64,000 bases of DNA from Catonia carolina (taxonomy: Eukaryota > Arthropoda > Insecta > Hemiptera > Achilidae): assembly GCA_035578175.1 (NCBI GenBank), contig JAQMRL010000012.1, positions 25,936,862-26,000,861 of the forward strand. Reading direction: 5' to 3'. The number at the start of each line of letters is the position of its first letter. Positions within the stretch are counted from its first letter, which is position 1. Made by a program: the position numbers and the translations under genes. The notes under the pieces were generated by a model. It made no database searches. It was given only the letters and a program-made list of their open reading frames with translations, and was not told the DNA's origin. This document shows, one piece after another, positions 1 to 10,432 of the stretch.

Positions 1-640
1 TATTATAATATTATTGAACAACGGCAGTCAGAATGAAATCCAACATTGAACATGCCTAGGATTGTCACAATGACACCGTGTTTGGACACATTTTTCAAGT
101 AATAATACGTAGATTTTGAAAATTATTATAAAATTCTGATAAAGATAATTAAACTGAAACGGTAGTATTGCAATCAAGCGCCTAGTAGGTGACTCACTGC
201 TGAAAAATGTAGAACGGTGGCAAGACAGAACATTTTGACAGGTAAGGGGTTGCTGCGTGTGTGTGTGTGTGTAAGGGACGGTTTATGTTTTAGGTGCCAC
301 CGAGCTGTGGACATATTATAATAGATTTACACCGAAATGTTTTTTACTTTTTATTATATTAATGGCCTGAGTATAAAATCGTAAATTGTATTGGTCGTTA
401 TTGTTTAAAAAGTAATTTCTTTTTAATATTTTTTCTGAAAATTAATAGGTGTTATTTTATTGATTATAGGTACTCAATATTGTAAATTACCGTTTAACAT
501 TAATATGAGCAACCACGTGGTGTATTGAAAAAGGTATTAAACAATAAATTGGTTGCCCAGTTAATACTACACCTACTACGTTGTAGTAATAAGAAATAAA
601 ATTTTGTCTTGGAGAATGTTTGTTTAAAGTCTTCGAATTG
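1..640. other. No gene seen; AT-rich DNA with a short (GT)n
   Basis: No open frame with recognisable content. A short GT microsatellite lies at about 256-272. The rest is AT-rich single-copy-looking sequence. Confidence 0.5.
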
Positions 641-1218
641 TTTCATCGTTAAAAACCTGGCGTGAAACACTCACACGTCTTAATCTTCCCAATGAAAATA
701 ATAAAAATATTACCTACATTTTAATCAAGAGTAAACAATGTAAAACGAGAAACATAATCTAAATTTAATCCTGAGTAAATGACGTTAAATGAAAATTGAC
801 ATCTGTAGAACTTAAAGATACGGAAAATCACTACATGACGATAAACTAACTCTAAAAAATCCTTGAAGGAAAAATGTAGGTTTTTTAAAATTTGTTATGA
901 CATTGATTATAGAGTATACTTTTTACTTTCTCTTGCCTATATGAATATATAGGAAGGAAAGTATTGTTTTCATGTCAATTTTTCGAAATCGAGTTTTCAC
1001 CGGGTATCCTTAAGTTCTATCTATCCTTAAGTTCTCCGTATCTTTAAGTTCTACAGATGTCAATTTTCATTTAACGTCATTTACTCAGGATTAAATTTAG
1101 ATTATGTTTCTCGTTTTACATTGTTTACTCTTGATTAAAATGTAGGTAATATTTTTATTATTTTCATTGGGAAGATTAAGACGTGTGAGTGTTTCACGCC
1201 AGGTTTTTAACGATGAAA
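641..1218. repeat. Perfect 184-bp inverted duplication
   Basis: Positions 641-824 and 1035-1218 are reverse complements of each other. I read all 184 bases and found no mismatch. They are separated by a 210-bp spacer that contains the family A end (925-937). The arms carry the family A linker motif (gtgtga...tcacac) plus adjacent sequence. The perfect match suggests a recent inverted duplication or gene conversion between arms. An assembly artefact is also possible. Confidence 0.9.
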
Positions 1219-1267
1219 TCGACGTTTTCAGACCCCCTGAACCCAAAAAACATGTTTTTAGCGATTG

Positions 1268-1334
<67 letters not shown>

Positions 1335-2089
1335 AACAGAATATCTCAAGAACAGAACATCGTACGAACTTGAAACTTGAAACTTAAGTTACATACCACT
1401 ACCGAACTCGACACAAACATTTTCATCAAAATCGGTCAACCGGAAGTGGTAGTTTATTCGTGTAATTTTTCACTTTTTTGCGATTTTTTCAAAAACTGGT
1501 CCTACAATATTTTTAAAAATCGCATGGTTTATTCAATTTTTTATTCTCTACAAGATAGGGTAGGCGCCATTTTTGCTGAAATTCTCGGTGAGGCTGTTTT
1601 TACGTAAAAACATAGTTTTTTTAAGATTACGGCTTTAATATGCAATTTAACGCAAAAATTTATATAATAAAAGTTGTAGAAAATTTAAAATTCTACAACT
1701 TTTAGTTCAAAGATTTTTTTATATAACGCTTAGTTTAGCAGTAATTAGCGATTTTTTGCTTTTTGCTCACGAAAACGTGAGAAAAATCGATTTTTTAACA
1801 TTTCGGCCTTAGTATGTATTTTACGACAAAAGTGTATATAATTAAATTTATAGAAAATTAAAAGAATGATCTACAACTTTTATTTAGAGCATTTTTCTCT
1901 ACAGAGCCTAGTTTAGAGAGAAAGAGTGATTTTCCGTATTTCTAAGCCAAATAGGTTGATTTTCATTTTGCGTCTTTCACTCATGATTAAAATTAGGTTA
2001 TGTTCATTGAGGTTAGTTTTTGTTTATTTCTTATGTTTTATTACTAATGTTAGGTTTATTGTTAATAATTTGCACTGGCAAGAGAAAGT
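925..2089 (+). repeat. Family A repeat, copy 1 (with (TG)n)
   Basis: It begins with ACTTTCTCTTGCC (925-937) and ends with its reverse complement GGCAAGAGAAAGT (2077-2089), so it has 13-bp terminal inverted repeats. Inside are a (TG)n tract at 1271-1333, the phrase 'acccaaaaaacatgtttttagcgat', and blocks around 1420-1500 and 1555-1600 that recur at about 12 kb, 17.7 kb, 40-43 kb and 51-53 kb. No transposase is visible. It behaves like a non-autonomous DNA element or a satellite-like unit. Its outer flank is the linker tgtgtgagtgtttcacacca, which can form a small hairpin. The 184-bp inverted duplication interrupts its left part. Confidence 0.8.
1271..1333. repeat. (TG)n microsatellite
   Basis: An uninterrupted TG tract of 63 bp inside family A copy 1. 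The same position of the unit holds CA/TG tracts in the copies at about 14.83-14.91, 18.46-18.51, 40.73-40.80, 42.13-42.17 and 43.07-43.09 kb, so the microsatellite is an inherited part of the repeat. Confidence 0.95.
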
Positions 2090-2600
2090 TGTGTGAGTGT
2101 TTCACACCAGATGTTTTTAAATTATCTTAGTTGACTACATGTTTCGTTCTGTACAAAATAGGGTAAGCACCTTATGTGCTTAAAACGTTTTGGCTGACAG
2201 GTCCCGTGGTATTTTTTTTTAAACATTGTGGCCTTAATATGCATTTTAAAGAGCAAGTATATAATTAAAGCTGTAGAAAATTAGAAACCTTCAATTTGAT
2301 TCAAAATTTTTTTCTTAGAACGCTTAGTTTAGCGTCAATTAGGGATTTTTTGTTGTTTGCTCATCAATATCGGTAAAACAATGTGATTTTTTTAAGTTTC
2401 CTCTTTAGTAAGCATTTAACGACAAAAGTGTGCAATAAAACTTACAGAAAATTAAAAACACTGCAACTTTTATTAAGATAATTTTTACAGAGCTTAGTTT
2501 TAAGTTGATTAGTTTTTTTACGTATTTTTAAGTTCTGCAGAAGTAAATTTTTATTATATTTTTCATTTGGAATTATTTACTAGTGAAAAAACATAAATAA
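2090..2600 (+). repeat. Family A repeat, second partial unit
   Basis: It follows copy 1 directly after the conserved linker (2090-2115). It repeats the interior of the unit, including the 'gtagaaaatta...' and 'gcttagtttagcgtcaatta' blocks, in the same orientation. It is decayed and lacks the microsatellite and the far end. Confidence 0.6.
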
Positions 2601-2607
<7 letters not shown>

Positions 2608-2643
<36 letters not shown>

Positions 2644-2895
2644 GAGTGCGGGAGAGTGGAAGATAGTGAGAAAGAGTGAGTGATTGAGAGAGAGTTACAG
2701 ACAGTAAGAGTGAGTGAGAGAGAAGGAGAGAGAGTTAGAGAGAGTGAGTGAGTGAGAGAGAGAGTTAGAGAGAGTGAGGGAGAGTGAAAGAGAGTAAGAG
2801 AGAGATAGAGAGTGAGAAAGAGTGAGAGAGGTATAGTGAGAGAGAGTGAGAAAGAGAGAGTTAGAGGGAGTGAGGGAGAGTGTATGTGTGTGTGT

Positions 2896-2960
<65 letters not shown>

Positions 2961-3687
2961 GGAGTGAGGGAGAGAGAGTAACAGAGAGTGAGGGAGAGTG
3001 AGAGGAGTGAGAGAGTGAGCGAGAGTTAAAGAGAGTAACAGAGAGTGAGGGAGAGTGAAAGAGAGAGAGAGGGAGAGAGAGAGAGAGTGAGAAAGTGTGA
3101 GAGAAAGAGAGATAGAGATAGAGAGAGAAAGAGAGAGAAAGAGAGAGAGTTACAGAGAGTGAGGGAGAGTGAGGGAGAGAGAAAGTTAGAAAGAGTGAGA
3201 GAGAGAGTTAGAGAAAGTGAGAGAGGGAGAGTGAAAGAAAGAAAGTGTAAGATTTTTTTTTTTTGGTTTAACGTCCGACTGTTTTGCAAATTGCTGCTAA
3301 TGCAGACGGTGAAGGATGAAATGAATTTTTTGTGACGTATGACAAAATGCCATGCCCGAGTGGGATTCGAACCCAAGACCGCGTGATAAGAGGCGAGCAC
3401 GTTACCAACATCGCCAACGCGGCCGGCGTTGGAGAGTGAGAGAGAGTGAGTTAGAGAGAGTGAGAGAGTGAACGAGAGTTATAGAGAGAGAGAGTGAGTA
3501 AAAGAGAGTTAGAGAGAGTGAGTGAGAGAAAGTTAAAGAGAGTGAGAGAGGGATTGATAGAGAGTGAGAGAGAGATTGATAGAGAGTGAGTGAGAGAGAG
3601 TGAGAGAGTAAGAGAGAGAGAGTAAGAGAGAGAGAGAATAAGAGAGAGAGAGAGATTGAGAGAGAGAATGAGAGAGAGTGAGACAAT

Positions 3688-3724
<37 letters not shown>

Positions 3725-3940
3725 CGAGAGTTAGGGAGAGTGAGAGAAAGTTAGAGAGAGTGAGAGAGAGTTAGAGTGAGAGAGATTTAGAGAGAGTTAG
3801 AAAGAGTTAGAGAGAGAGAGAGTGAGAGAGAGTTAGAGATAGTGAGTGAGAGAGTGAGAGAGAGTTAGAGGGTGAGAGAGAGTGAGAGAGTGTTAGAGAG
3901 AGTGAGAGTGAGAGAGCGAGAGAGAGTGGGAGAGAGAGAG
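2608..3940. repeat. Purine (GA)n / gagagtgag satellite
   Basis: About 1.3 kb of almost pure purine sequence built from ga, gagt and gagagtgag variants, with a short tgtgtgtgtgtg run near 2884-2896. It is interrupted at about 3251-3426 by a SINE. Serine/leucine-rich and arginine/glutamate-rich open frames here are translations of the simple repeat and are not genes. Confidence 0.95.
3251..3426 (-). mobile_element. tRNA-derived SINE family 1, copy 1
   Basis: Read on the minus strand, the unit starts gccggccgcgttggcgatgt and contains an A-box-like TGGCGATGTTGG and a B box GGTTCGAATCC (complement of ggattcgaacc near 3363), followed by a tail and an A-run (T-run near 3251-3264 on the plus strand). 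This is the arrangement of an internal RNA polymerase III promoter in a tRNA-related SINE. Near-identical copies lie at 24.84, 39.01 and 53.47 kb, all in the same orientation. Its insertion splits the GA satellite. Confidence 0.85.
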
Positions 3941-3950
3941 TTGAATGTTT

Positions 3951-4640
3951 CACTCTAGATTTTTTCTTGTTAAGATAGTCGTAAAAGCTTATTCTGCATT
4001 CTGAACACCGCATCTCCTTTACCCAAAAATCCCCAAGAAGTATTTGTGGTAATAGAACGGTATTAATAATACGAAAATATAAGCATAATAAATAATCAAA
4101 AGTATCGGGTATGCTCAGTGTCTTAAAATATCTATTTACCTATAGGAACATTTCTACTTTTATATGAAGTATCCATTTTACTGATACAAAGATTAGAGAA
4201 AAATTAGTTATCGTAATTGTACAAGAGTTATTTAATTATTATCCCACTGTAATTAATTAATCAATTGATAAATACATTTTAGAGGTTTTAAATAATTATT
4301 TAGGTATTTGGATGCGTTTGACACTATTACCCCTTTCTCTGAAAAGCAAGCAGGGCGTAATAAATGAATTAATAATGGCACGCCTGCTATTTATATTCAC
4401 TAGCGTGGAAATTATCCGTATACCAATTTTTTTTATTAAAATATTTTCCGCGTTATTAATAAAATTGTTCTGGATACGACCATTAAATGAGATTAAATGG
4501 AAAATTACAAAAAATTTTCTTAACTGTACTATTACAAACACTATACCATAAAATTCGGTCATTCCATTCGAATCAAGTTTTAACTGATTTCGATTCTATT
4601 AACGCAGTGATTAATAATCCGATTGTACCATTGTAAAAGT
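3951..4640. other. No gene seen
   Basis: AT-rich sequence. Open frames of 79-88 codons exist on both strands over the same interval (about 4296-4562) and neither resembles a known protein, which suggests chance. Confidence 0.5.
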
Positions 4641-4646
4641 ACAATA

Positions 4647-5556
4647 CGAGGTGTGGCTATTAAATAACGAGACTGACGAGACGTAAAACATTTTATTTTA
4701 TTTTATACATAATCACTTATTGTCACCTTCAATATACACTCCTTCTCTATCCCTACAACGCTCAATGCGAGTTTTCCATTGTTGGTAACAGTGCTGGAAG
4801 TCATCTTCTGTCAGCTCTTTCAGGACACGTGCCGTTTTCTCTTTTACAGCTTCCACAAACTCAATTCTTGTCCCTTTTAATGCTGATTTCACTTTAGGGA
4901 ACAGGTAGAAGTCACATGTTGCAAGATCTAGTGAATAAGGTGGATGTTCTAACACTGAGATGCTGTACTTAGCTAGGAACCTCTTGACAGATAACACGGA
5001 ATGAGCTGGCGCATTGTCCTTCCATGATTTGTCCTTCCACATTTCGGGGCGATTTCCTTACTCTTTGACGTTGTTTAGAAAGTACCTCAAGGTAGTAATA
5101 TTGATTAATTGTTTGACCTTCAGGAACCCGGTGAAGGTACACAATCCCATGATTATAAAAAAAAAAACAATCATCATTGCTTTCAATTTTGACTTGCTCA
5201 TTCGAGCTTTTTTGGCTCTCGGTGAAGTTCGGCTCTTCCAGTGCATGCATTGGCGCTCCGTTTCCGGATCATAAGTAAAAAATCACGTTTCATTACATGT
5301 TATTATCGTTTCCAAAACCATTGTGTCATTTTCAATCGCGTGCAAAGTGTCAATACAAACATTTTTGAGCGGTACGTGTCCTGAAGGAGCTGACAGAAAA
5401 TGACTTTCAGCACTGTTTCCAAAAATGGAAAACTCGCATTGAGCGTTGTAGGGATAGAGAAGGAGTGTATGTTGAAGGTGACAATAAGTTATTATGTATA
5501 AAATAAAAATATTATTTTTTATAACGTCAGTCTCGTTACTTAATAACCACACCTCG
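4647..5556 (-). mobile_element. Rearranged mariner with duplicated 3' ends
   Basis: Flanked by TA (4645-4646 and 5557-5558). The outer ends CGAGGTGTGGCTATTAAA and its complement are typical mariner termini, but the inverted similarity continues for 186 bp (4647-4832 against 5371-5556). Both arms encode the same transposase C-terminus pointing outward, ending in GDNK. The minus strand between them encodes the middle of a mariner transposase. The N-terminal DNA-binding half and the true 5' end are missing, replaced by an inverted copy of the 3' end. The product cannot be functional. Confidence 0.85.
4713..5385 (-). pseudogene. Mariner transposase, middle and C-terminal part (broken)
   Basis: Reading the minus strand from about 5385 downward, the pieces in order are: a segment ending ITCNETWFF, a segment with YDPETER and SPRAKKARMSKSK, a frame change, then GIVYLHRVPEGQTINQYYYL, another frame change, WKDNAPAHS, PPYSLDLATCDFYLFPKVKS and the end at 4713. 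These are the successive blocks of a mariner transposase. The first catalytic Asp (family motif TGDETW) is Asn here. The residues just before DNAPAHS are shortened, and there are at least two frameshifts. Everything upstream, including the HTH DNA-binding region, is absent. It is clearly dead. Confidence 0.85.
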
Positions 5557-5649
5557 TATTGTACAAACAATGGAAGTTATGGTAATTCCTAATTATATAA
5601 CTTCATTACTAAGGTAGAAACCAAAGAAATTATGTTAAGGAGAAACTCA

Positions 5650-6300
5650 TATTGTTAGATTAATTACGTTAGAATAGTAGTTAGACAATAAGTTGTAAAT
5701 ATAGCCAACTGCCAATCATCTAATACGGGGTAGTAGGCTACTCTTTAGACGGGTGTATTTCTCCCTCTGTGTTTTTGGGCCTTTCTTCTACCTACCAACT
5801 TTCAGCCAATCATTGGGGTAGTTCTCCTTCCCGTTGTCTCTCCAGGTTGGTTGAAGAGGGAGGCTTGTCAAACGGAGGTTATCTGGTCCGAACCCAGGAC
5901 ATTCACAATCAGTTCCCTTGGGACTAAAGTGTGAAATAGATGAGTTGTTAAGAAGGAGAAGAATTTGAAGAAGATACTTGGAGAATGAGGAGTCTAGACG
6001 AACGAGGGTGACCAGGAGAACGAAGAGAAGAAGAAGAAGAAAGGGGAGACAGTTAATTCGAGGTAATTCATTCGTTTATTTATTAAGGGTTTTTAATTTC
6101 TTGTTTTTATATTTACGTCGCGGCAAAAAAGGTTGGCTATATTTTAAAATACGTTAGGGTAATATAAGGATAATTTTGTTAGTAGTTAGGTGATTTAGTA
6201 AGTAATTTATTTTTCATTAAATATTTACTTAAGTACGTAGATATCGTTTGTTTTATTTATTATATCATGCTCTGCTGACAGAGTTGGTGCCCAACAATTT
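5650..6300 (+). mobile_element. Possible LTR followed by a primer-binding site
   Basis: The segment opens TGTTAGATTAATTACG and closes CTCTGCTGACA at about 6280, the TG...CA bounds expected of an LTR. After a 3-base gap comes TTGGTGCCCAAC (6284-6295), which resembles retroviral or Gypsy-type tRNA primer-binding sites. A purine-rich stretch lies at about 5950-6055. No gag-pol follows, and I could not define a target duplication, so this would be a 5' LTR left after truncation. It is an interpretation from terminal motifs only. Confidence 0.4.
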
Positions 6301-7740
6301 TTATTAATTTTTTTTTTAGTTCACATTAAGCGTTTGCCCATCGATCGAAGTTCAAGGTGGTGCACGACTTTTTTAAAAGTATTTAGAATTGTTGGTCCTA
6401 TTCCATGATGTGGACGCCAATCCTATTTTAGGTTTATTGTCGTTTAATTGCTGGGTTATTAATATGTAAGTAAATGGAATATGAATATCCACATAACCAC
6501 CAAAAGACGCTTTGCCATTTCTCTGTTATCAGAGTCAAACTTGCCAATCGTCTTATCTCTCCTGGTATGTAGTTCATTGTTATCTAATTGCATACATAAT
6601 TTATTACATAAAATGTGACTGTCCATAGGAAAGGGACCTTGTCTTCACCCAAGTCAAAATTGAGGTTATGAGGGTTTCTTACAGAGAATTTAATGCTGAA
6701 AACAATTATATTTTTACTTTTTTATCGTTATTTGTAAAAAGTTAAAGAATTTTAAAAATGAAGTTTAGAAACACTTGCTTTCGGGAAATTGTAATTATTA
6801 AAGTTGGTTAATATTGTTGTGACAATATTTTTTAGTTAGTATATTTATACTAGTATTTAATTTCCTTGCCTTTGTCAGATGTCATATCTTACTTTTGTGC
6901 TGAATCACAGTGTCGTCTTTAAATAATTGATATTTGAAATATTTATTAAAAATCCTGTAGCATATTTTCTGAAATCATGTCAAATGTAAAAATTCACGGA
7001 CGGACAAAAGACTGAAAAAAATTAATTTAAATTTTATCATGCAGCTAAAATGAAACATTACAAAATATTTTTCTATCTTTTAACAAATTGCATATGTAAT
7101 TGAAATAATACTAAGGAAACTAATCTAAAAAAATAAAGAAATAAAAAGATAATGATACTGGAAAAAGGCCTAAACTAAAAATTTACATTCTGAGAATTTT
7201 ATTTATTTTCTAGTTAAATGTGGAGGCACCAATAGTGACTACTTTCTTGAAAGGATATTCTCCAGTACTTTTTAATGTTTTGAGCCATAAATTTTAGTTT
7301 TCCTTTTATGTATCTAACAGAAAAGAAATCTTAAGTTCACCAATAACAAATGCATTGGTGAAGCTAGGTCCATTATCTCTATTTGACATACTGACTTATT
7401 TTTTGGAATTTAATCAGGTTTGAATTTCAAAATAAAATAAAATAGGGTTATATTTGTACACAGAAAATAATAAGTATAATATTTTAAACAAAAAAAAAAA
7501 ACAGAATATATCATTTTTTGACCTAATTTCATTTTTTATCTCTTTGATTTTTTTATCTATCCTGAAAATTTTACTTTGTGAAGATAAAACGGTTACATCC
7601 GTCATGTCCATGCTGTGGACGGTTACATATTAAAAATGGTATTAAAATAAACAGTTTACTACTTACTTACGATAGCAGTATTGTCCGTAGTGTATTGATA
7701 TTTTCTGTGTATTAACTTGGTTTTCGCAAGTCAAAGACTT
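6301..7740. other. No gene seen
   Basis: AT-rich sequence with frequent stops on both strands. Poly-A stretches near 7488-7501. Nothing recognised. Confidence 0.5.
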
Positions 7741-7749
7741 TAATATAAA

Positions 7750-8300
7750 AGAAAGACCAGACAAGATTGGGCATCGTAATATCATGATAAAAACTGTGCG
7801 TTCATACGCGAGTGAGAGCATTTTAATCACCGGGAAGCCAGGTCTAAGAGAAGCAGAGAGAAAGATCTTCCCCGCAAGATAATAAGTCCCAAAAGAGTAG
7901 ACGGATAATATAGACAAGGTTACGAGGGCGAGAAGAACTGTACAAGGAAAATTAACGATTAAAATGGAAACTACTAGAAAAAGAAGATTAAAATTTTATA
8001 GACATCTGTATAGAATGAATGATAAGAGGTTGACCAAAAAAAACTTAAGGCACTAAACAATAGACATAAGGTGACAGATTAATGGTTCAAAGAAGTCAGA
8101 AAAGATATTGAGAAAACCGAGAAAAATTTTAATAAACCAAACCAAATTCAAATATCTATAATTACGGACATTAAGAGGTTCCATGAAGAGCAAAATCAGA
8201 ACACCCGGTGGAAAGAAGAAGTAGAAAAGCATACAACGAACGAATGTGGAGAATTGAGCTACAAAAAGAGCTTTCAGAAACTATATATAAAATTGGCCAT
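7750..8300 (+). pseudogene. RTE-type LINE tail (C-terminal end of ORF2)
   Basis: The plus strand encodes, through several frames and stops, KTVRSYASES (around 7784), a REAER-containing stretch, then METTRKRRLKFYRHLYRMND (7960-8020) and a later FHEEQNQNTRWKEE-like segment (about 8180-8220). The same run of motifs occurs in five other places in this window (43.56-44.02 minus, 51.0-51.2 plus, 58.66-58.87 minus, 59.40-59.96 minus, and a short piece at 47.8-48.0 minus). This is the region after the palm and thumb of an endonuclease/reverse-transcriptase LINE ORF. The 5' part is gone, as expected from 5'-truncated retrotransposition. Confidence 0.65.
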
Positions 8301-8453
8301 ACTCATGGAAAAATCTTGCTTAATAACGATGTTAACAGGAAACATTTTACTTTTCTAACCAACCTCTAAATATTTTCGATAAACCTAGTTGAATATTTAT
8401 TCTGAAAATCCAAACCACCAATTTGAAAATTTGGATGGTGGAGGGTTGGAGGA

Positions 8454-8806
8454 CATAATAAAATTATTTATTATTATTATTCCTAATTTGTGTACGTTGC
8501 AATCTGTTCAATTTTGAACAATAAGCAACCCCATGACCCAATGAGATGAGGATGATGTGTATGACGTGTAAATGAGGTGTAGTCTTGTACAGACTCAGGC
8601 CGACCATTTCTGAGAGAGTATGGTTAATTGAACCCCAACCATCAAAGTACACCGGTAACCTCTGTCTAGCATTCAAATCCGTATAAAAGTAACTACCTTT
8701 ACTAGGATTTGAACCAGGAACCTTCGTCTCCGAAAATCAGCTGTTAAACAGCTGATTTTGGCCGCGACTTTACCTCTAGACCAACCCGGTGGGTTCATAA
8801 TAAAAT
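8454..8806 (-). mobile_element. tRNA-derived SINE family 2, copy 1, with target duplication
   Basis: The SINE body is 8465-8795 on the minus strand. It begins AACCCACCGGGTTGGTCTAG, which includes an A-box-like TGGTCTAGAGG, followed by a B box GGTTCAAATCC, a body of about 250 bp, and a 3' end of TTA/ATA repeats. The 11-bp direct repeat cataataaaat flanks it (8454-8464 and 8796-8806) and is a good target-site duplication. Related copies are at 19.5 kb, 21.4 kb and, as a tail only, 25.86 kb. Confidence 0.85.
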
Positions 8807-9449
8807 GGCAGTAGGAAATTTACCGGAGAAAGACTGATTATAATTTCCGTAGTGGGCCAACGTCGTACTCTTTTAAAGTGATCTTTCCTTCAGGGTGTAC
8901 CACAATTTTCTCTCGCTTGCGTTAGCGTTTTCTTTCTTCTTTTGTAACTAATTCTATTTCACTTTGTGATCATTACAATTCTCCCAGTTTCATTTATTTA
9001 GGCTTTATTTTAACATGCTGCTGGTTATTTATAATTACTCTTCTTCCCCTTAAACTTTTCCTTCTCCCCTTCTCCTTCACTCTCAACACACACACAACCA
9101 CACTTACACACAAACTTCTTTATACTCTACCTTTTACCTAAGCTTATACTAACTATCACGTCCCATTACATTTCCTTTAAACATGATAATTATTTCAACG
9201 TTAAAATTAATTAACTCACAACCCTTTACCTGAGAACCCAATTTTTCTTTTAATATTTAAAGAGCTTTCCTATATTTTTACATGCATTTCAGTAATTACT
9301 GTTTTAATTGCTTTATGTGTTTTTTTCTTTTATTTCAAATCTTCCTATATCTGTTCCTAAAATTAGGGTGAAAACTGTTGGGGGGGGGGGAGGTTGTTTC
9401 CTTTGGTAGGTCTATTGCCACATTATTCCAGAAACAAATTGTTTTTTGT
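8807..9449. other. No gene seen
   Basis: Pyrimidine-rich in part (8930-9110). A G-run of 11 lies at 9380-9390. No coding content recognised. Confidence 0.5.
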
Positions 9450-9780
9450 AATAATTGTATATTGTACGGGGTGGAGAGTATTGAACTAGGGTAGTGAACG
9501 GCAGTAAATAAAATTTTTAAAAAGAATTCTAAGAAATCGAATATAGTACAAATGTTTGTTTTTATTTAGATTTCTTAAACAATGAAAATTGCATTAAAAC
9601 GGAGAAATTGTTTGAAAATGTAGATTAACTACCAGACCGCAGGTATATAAACAGTTGGTGATTCTGTAAATTTTGTAAAACTTTGTGTATTTTTGTTTTC
9701 GGAATTCTTAACTTGAAGCTCCGATAAGCGATGAACTTTTTATGGTTTCTAGTTGTAGACTGCCTGATTAGTTTAACCGT
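9450..9780 (-). repeat. LINE-like fragment; resembles the flanks of the 23191-24416 element
   Basis: About 9510-9610 can be aligned with 23145-23190 joined to 24417-24460 (tttgttttta tttagatttctt against tttgtttcta / tatttagattcttt). At 24.4-24.7 kb the minus strand of that joined sequence encodes a LINE ORF2 C-terminus, so this is probably the matching 3' region of another copy. No coding frame is preserved here. Confidence 0.35.
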
Positions 9781-10035
9781 TTTGTCTGATACTCGTGGCC
9801 TGGTATTTGATGTCCGCTTGATAACTGATCCAGTTTCCTATAATTATTTGAACCAACATCGTATATTATTTTCATGTGGTGGATTTTCTCCATAATCATG
9901 CCGAAATGCACATTGAACTGAAATTACAGACTTGAATTCAGCCAATAAGAAAACACACTTTGTCTTTCCTTTATCAGTGAACAAATTATAAGTAGTAGGT
10001 ATTCTAATAAAATGGCGCACCACCAATTTGAATGA

Positions 10036-10330
10036 AAAATTTCCACATCGATCGATAGGCCGGCAATGCCCTATACCCTGATCTAAAATGAGTCCAGACC
10101 TGATGCCTTGTGATTTTTTGTGGGGTTACATAAAAAACATTGTTTATTAAAAAAATATTCGTAACCTAAATCTCTTTAAAGAAAAGAATGAATGAAGCAT
10201 TGGCAACCTTAACAGAAGATTTATGTTAACTAACTTTTGGTCAGAAACTGATATTGATTGGACATTTGCCGAGCCACTAATGGTGCACAAATTTAAATTT
10301 ATTATTTATGTAACATAACGGTTTTAGACA
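10036..10330 (+). pseudogene. IS630/Tc1/mariner transposase C-terminal scrap
   Basis: The plus strand reads a degenerate 'FPHRSIGR' then 'MSPDLMPCDFLWGYIKNIVY' (about 10086-10147), matching the block after the third catalytic Asp in arthropod IS630-type transposases (pattern PPRSPDL.P.DFFLWGY.K). It is followed by stops and a NEALATL-type helix after a frame change. The first two catalytic residues are not present upstream, so this is an old fragment. Confidence 0.55.
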
Positions 10331-10432
10331 ACATTTTCAATAAATAAACATCACCTGTAAGTATTTCTGTTTTAATTTAATCCATGTTCAAAACCCCACC
10401 ATTCTTTTATGATAAATCTGTATAGGCCTATA

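Noticed and set aside
1097..1336. His/Thr or Cys/Val-rich frames through the (TG)n tract
   Set aside because: Simple-repeat translations, open on both strands.
1377..1607. A recurring peptide (DTNIFIKIG.PEVVVYS) in family A copies at 1.4, 11.75 and 42 kb
   Set aside because: The peptide recurs because the nucleotides are shared. Frames are short, broken differently in each copy, and have no start or domain.
3300..3426. A tRNA gene suggested by the ggttcgaatcc B box
   Set aside because: The same sequence is repeated four times with a long non-tRNA tail and A-run. No cloverleaf with a plausible anticodon arm is evident, so it is a SINE.
3026..4013. Open frames on both strands rich in Ser/Leu or Arg/Glu
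   Set aside because: They are translations of the GA-type satellite; the same residues appear in every frame and on both strands.
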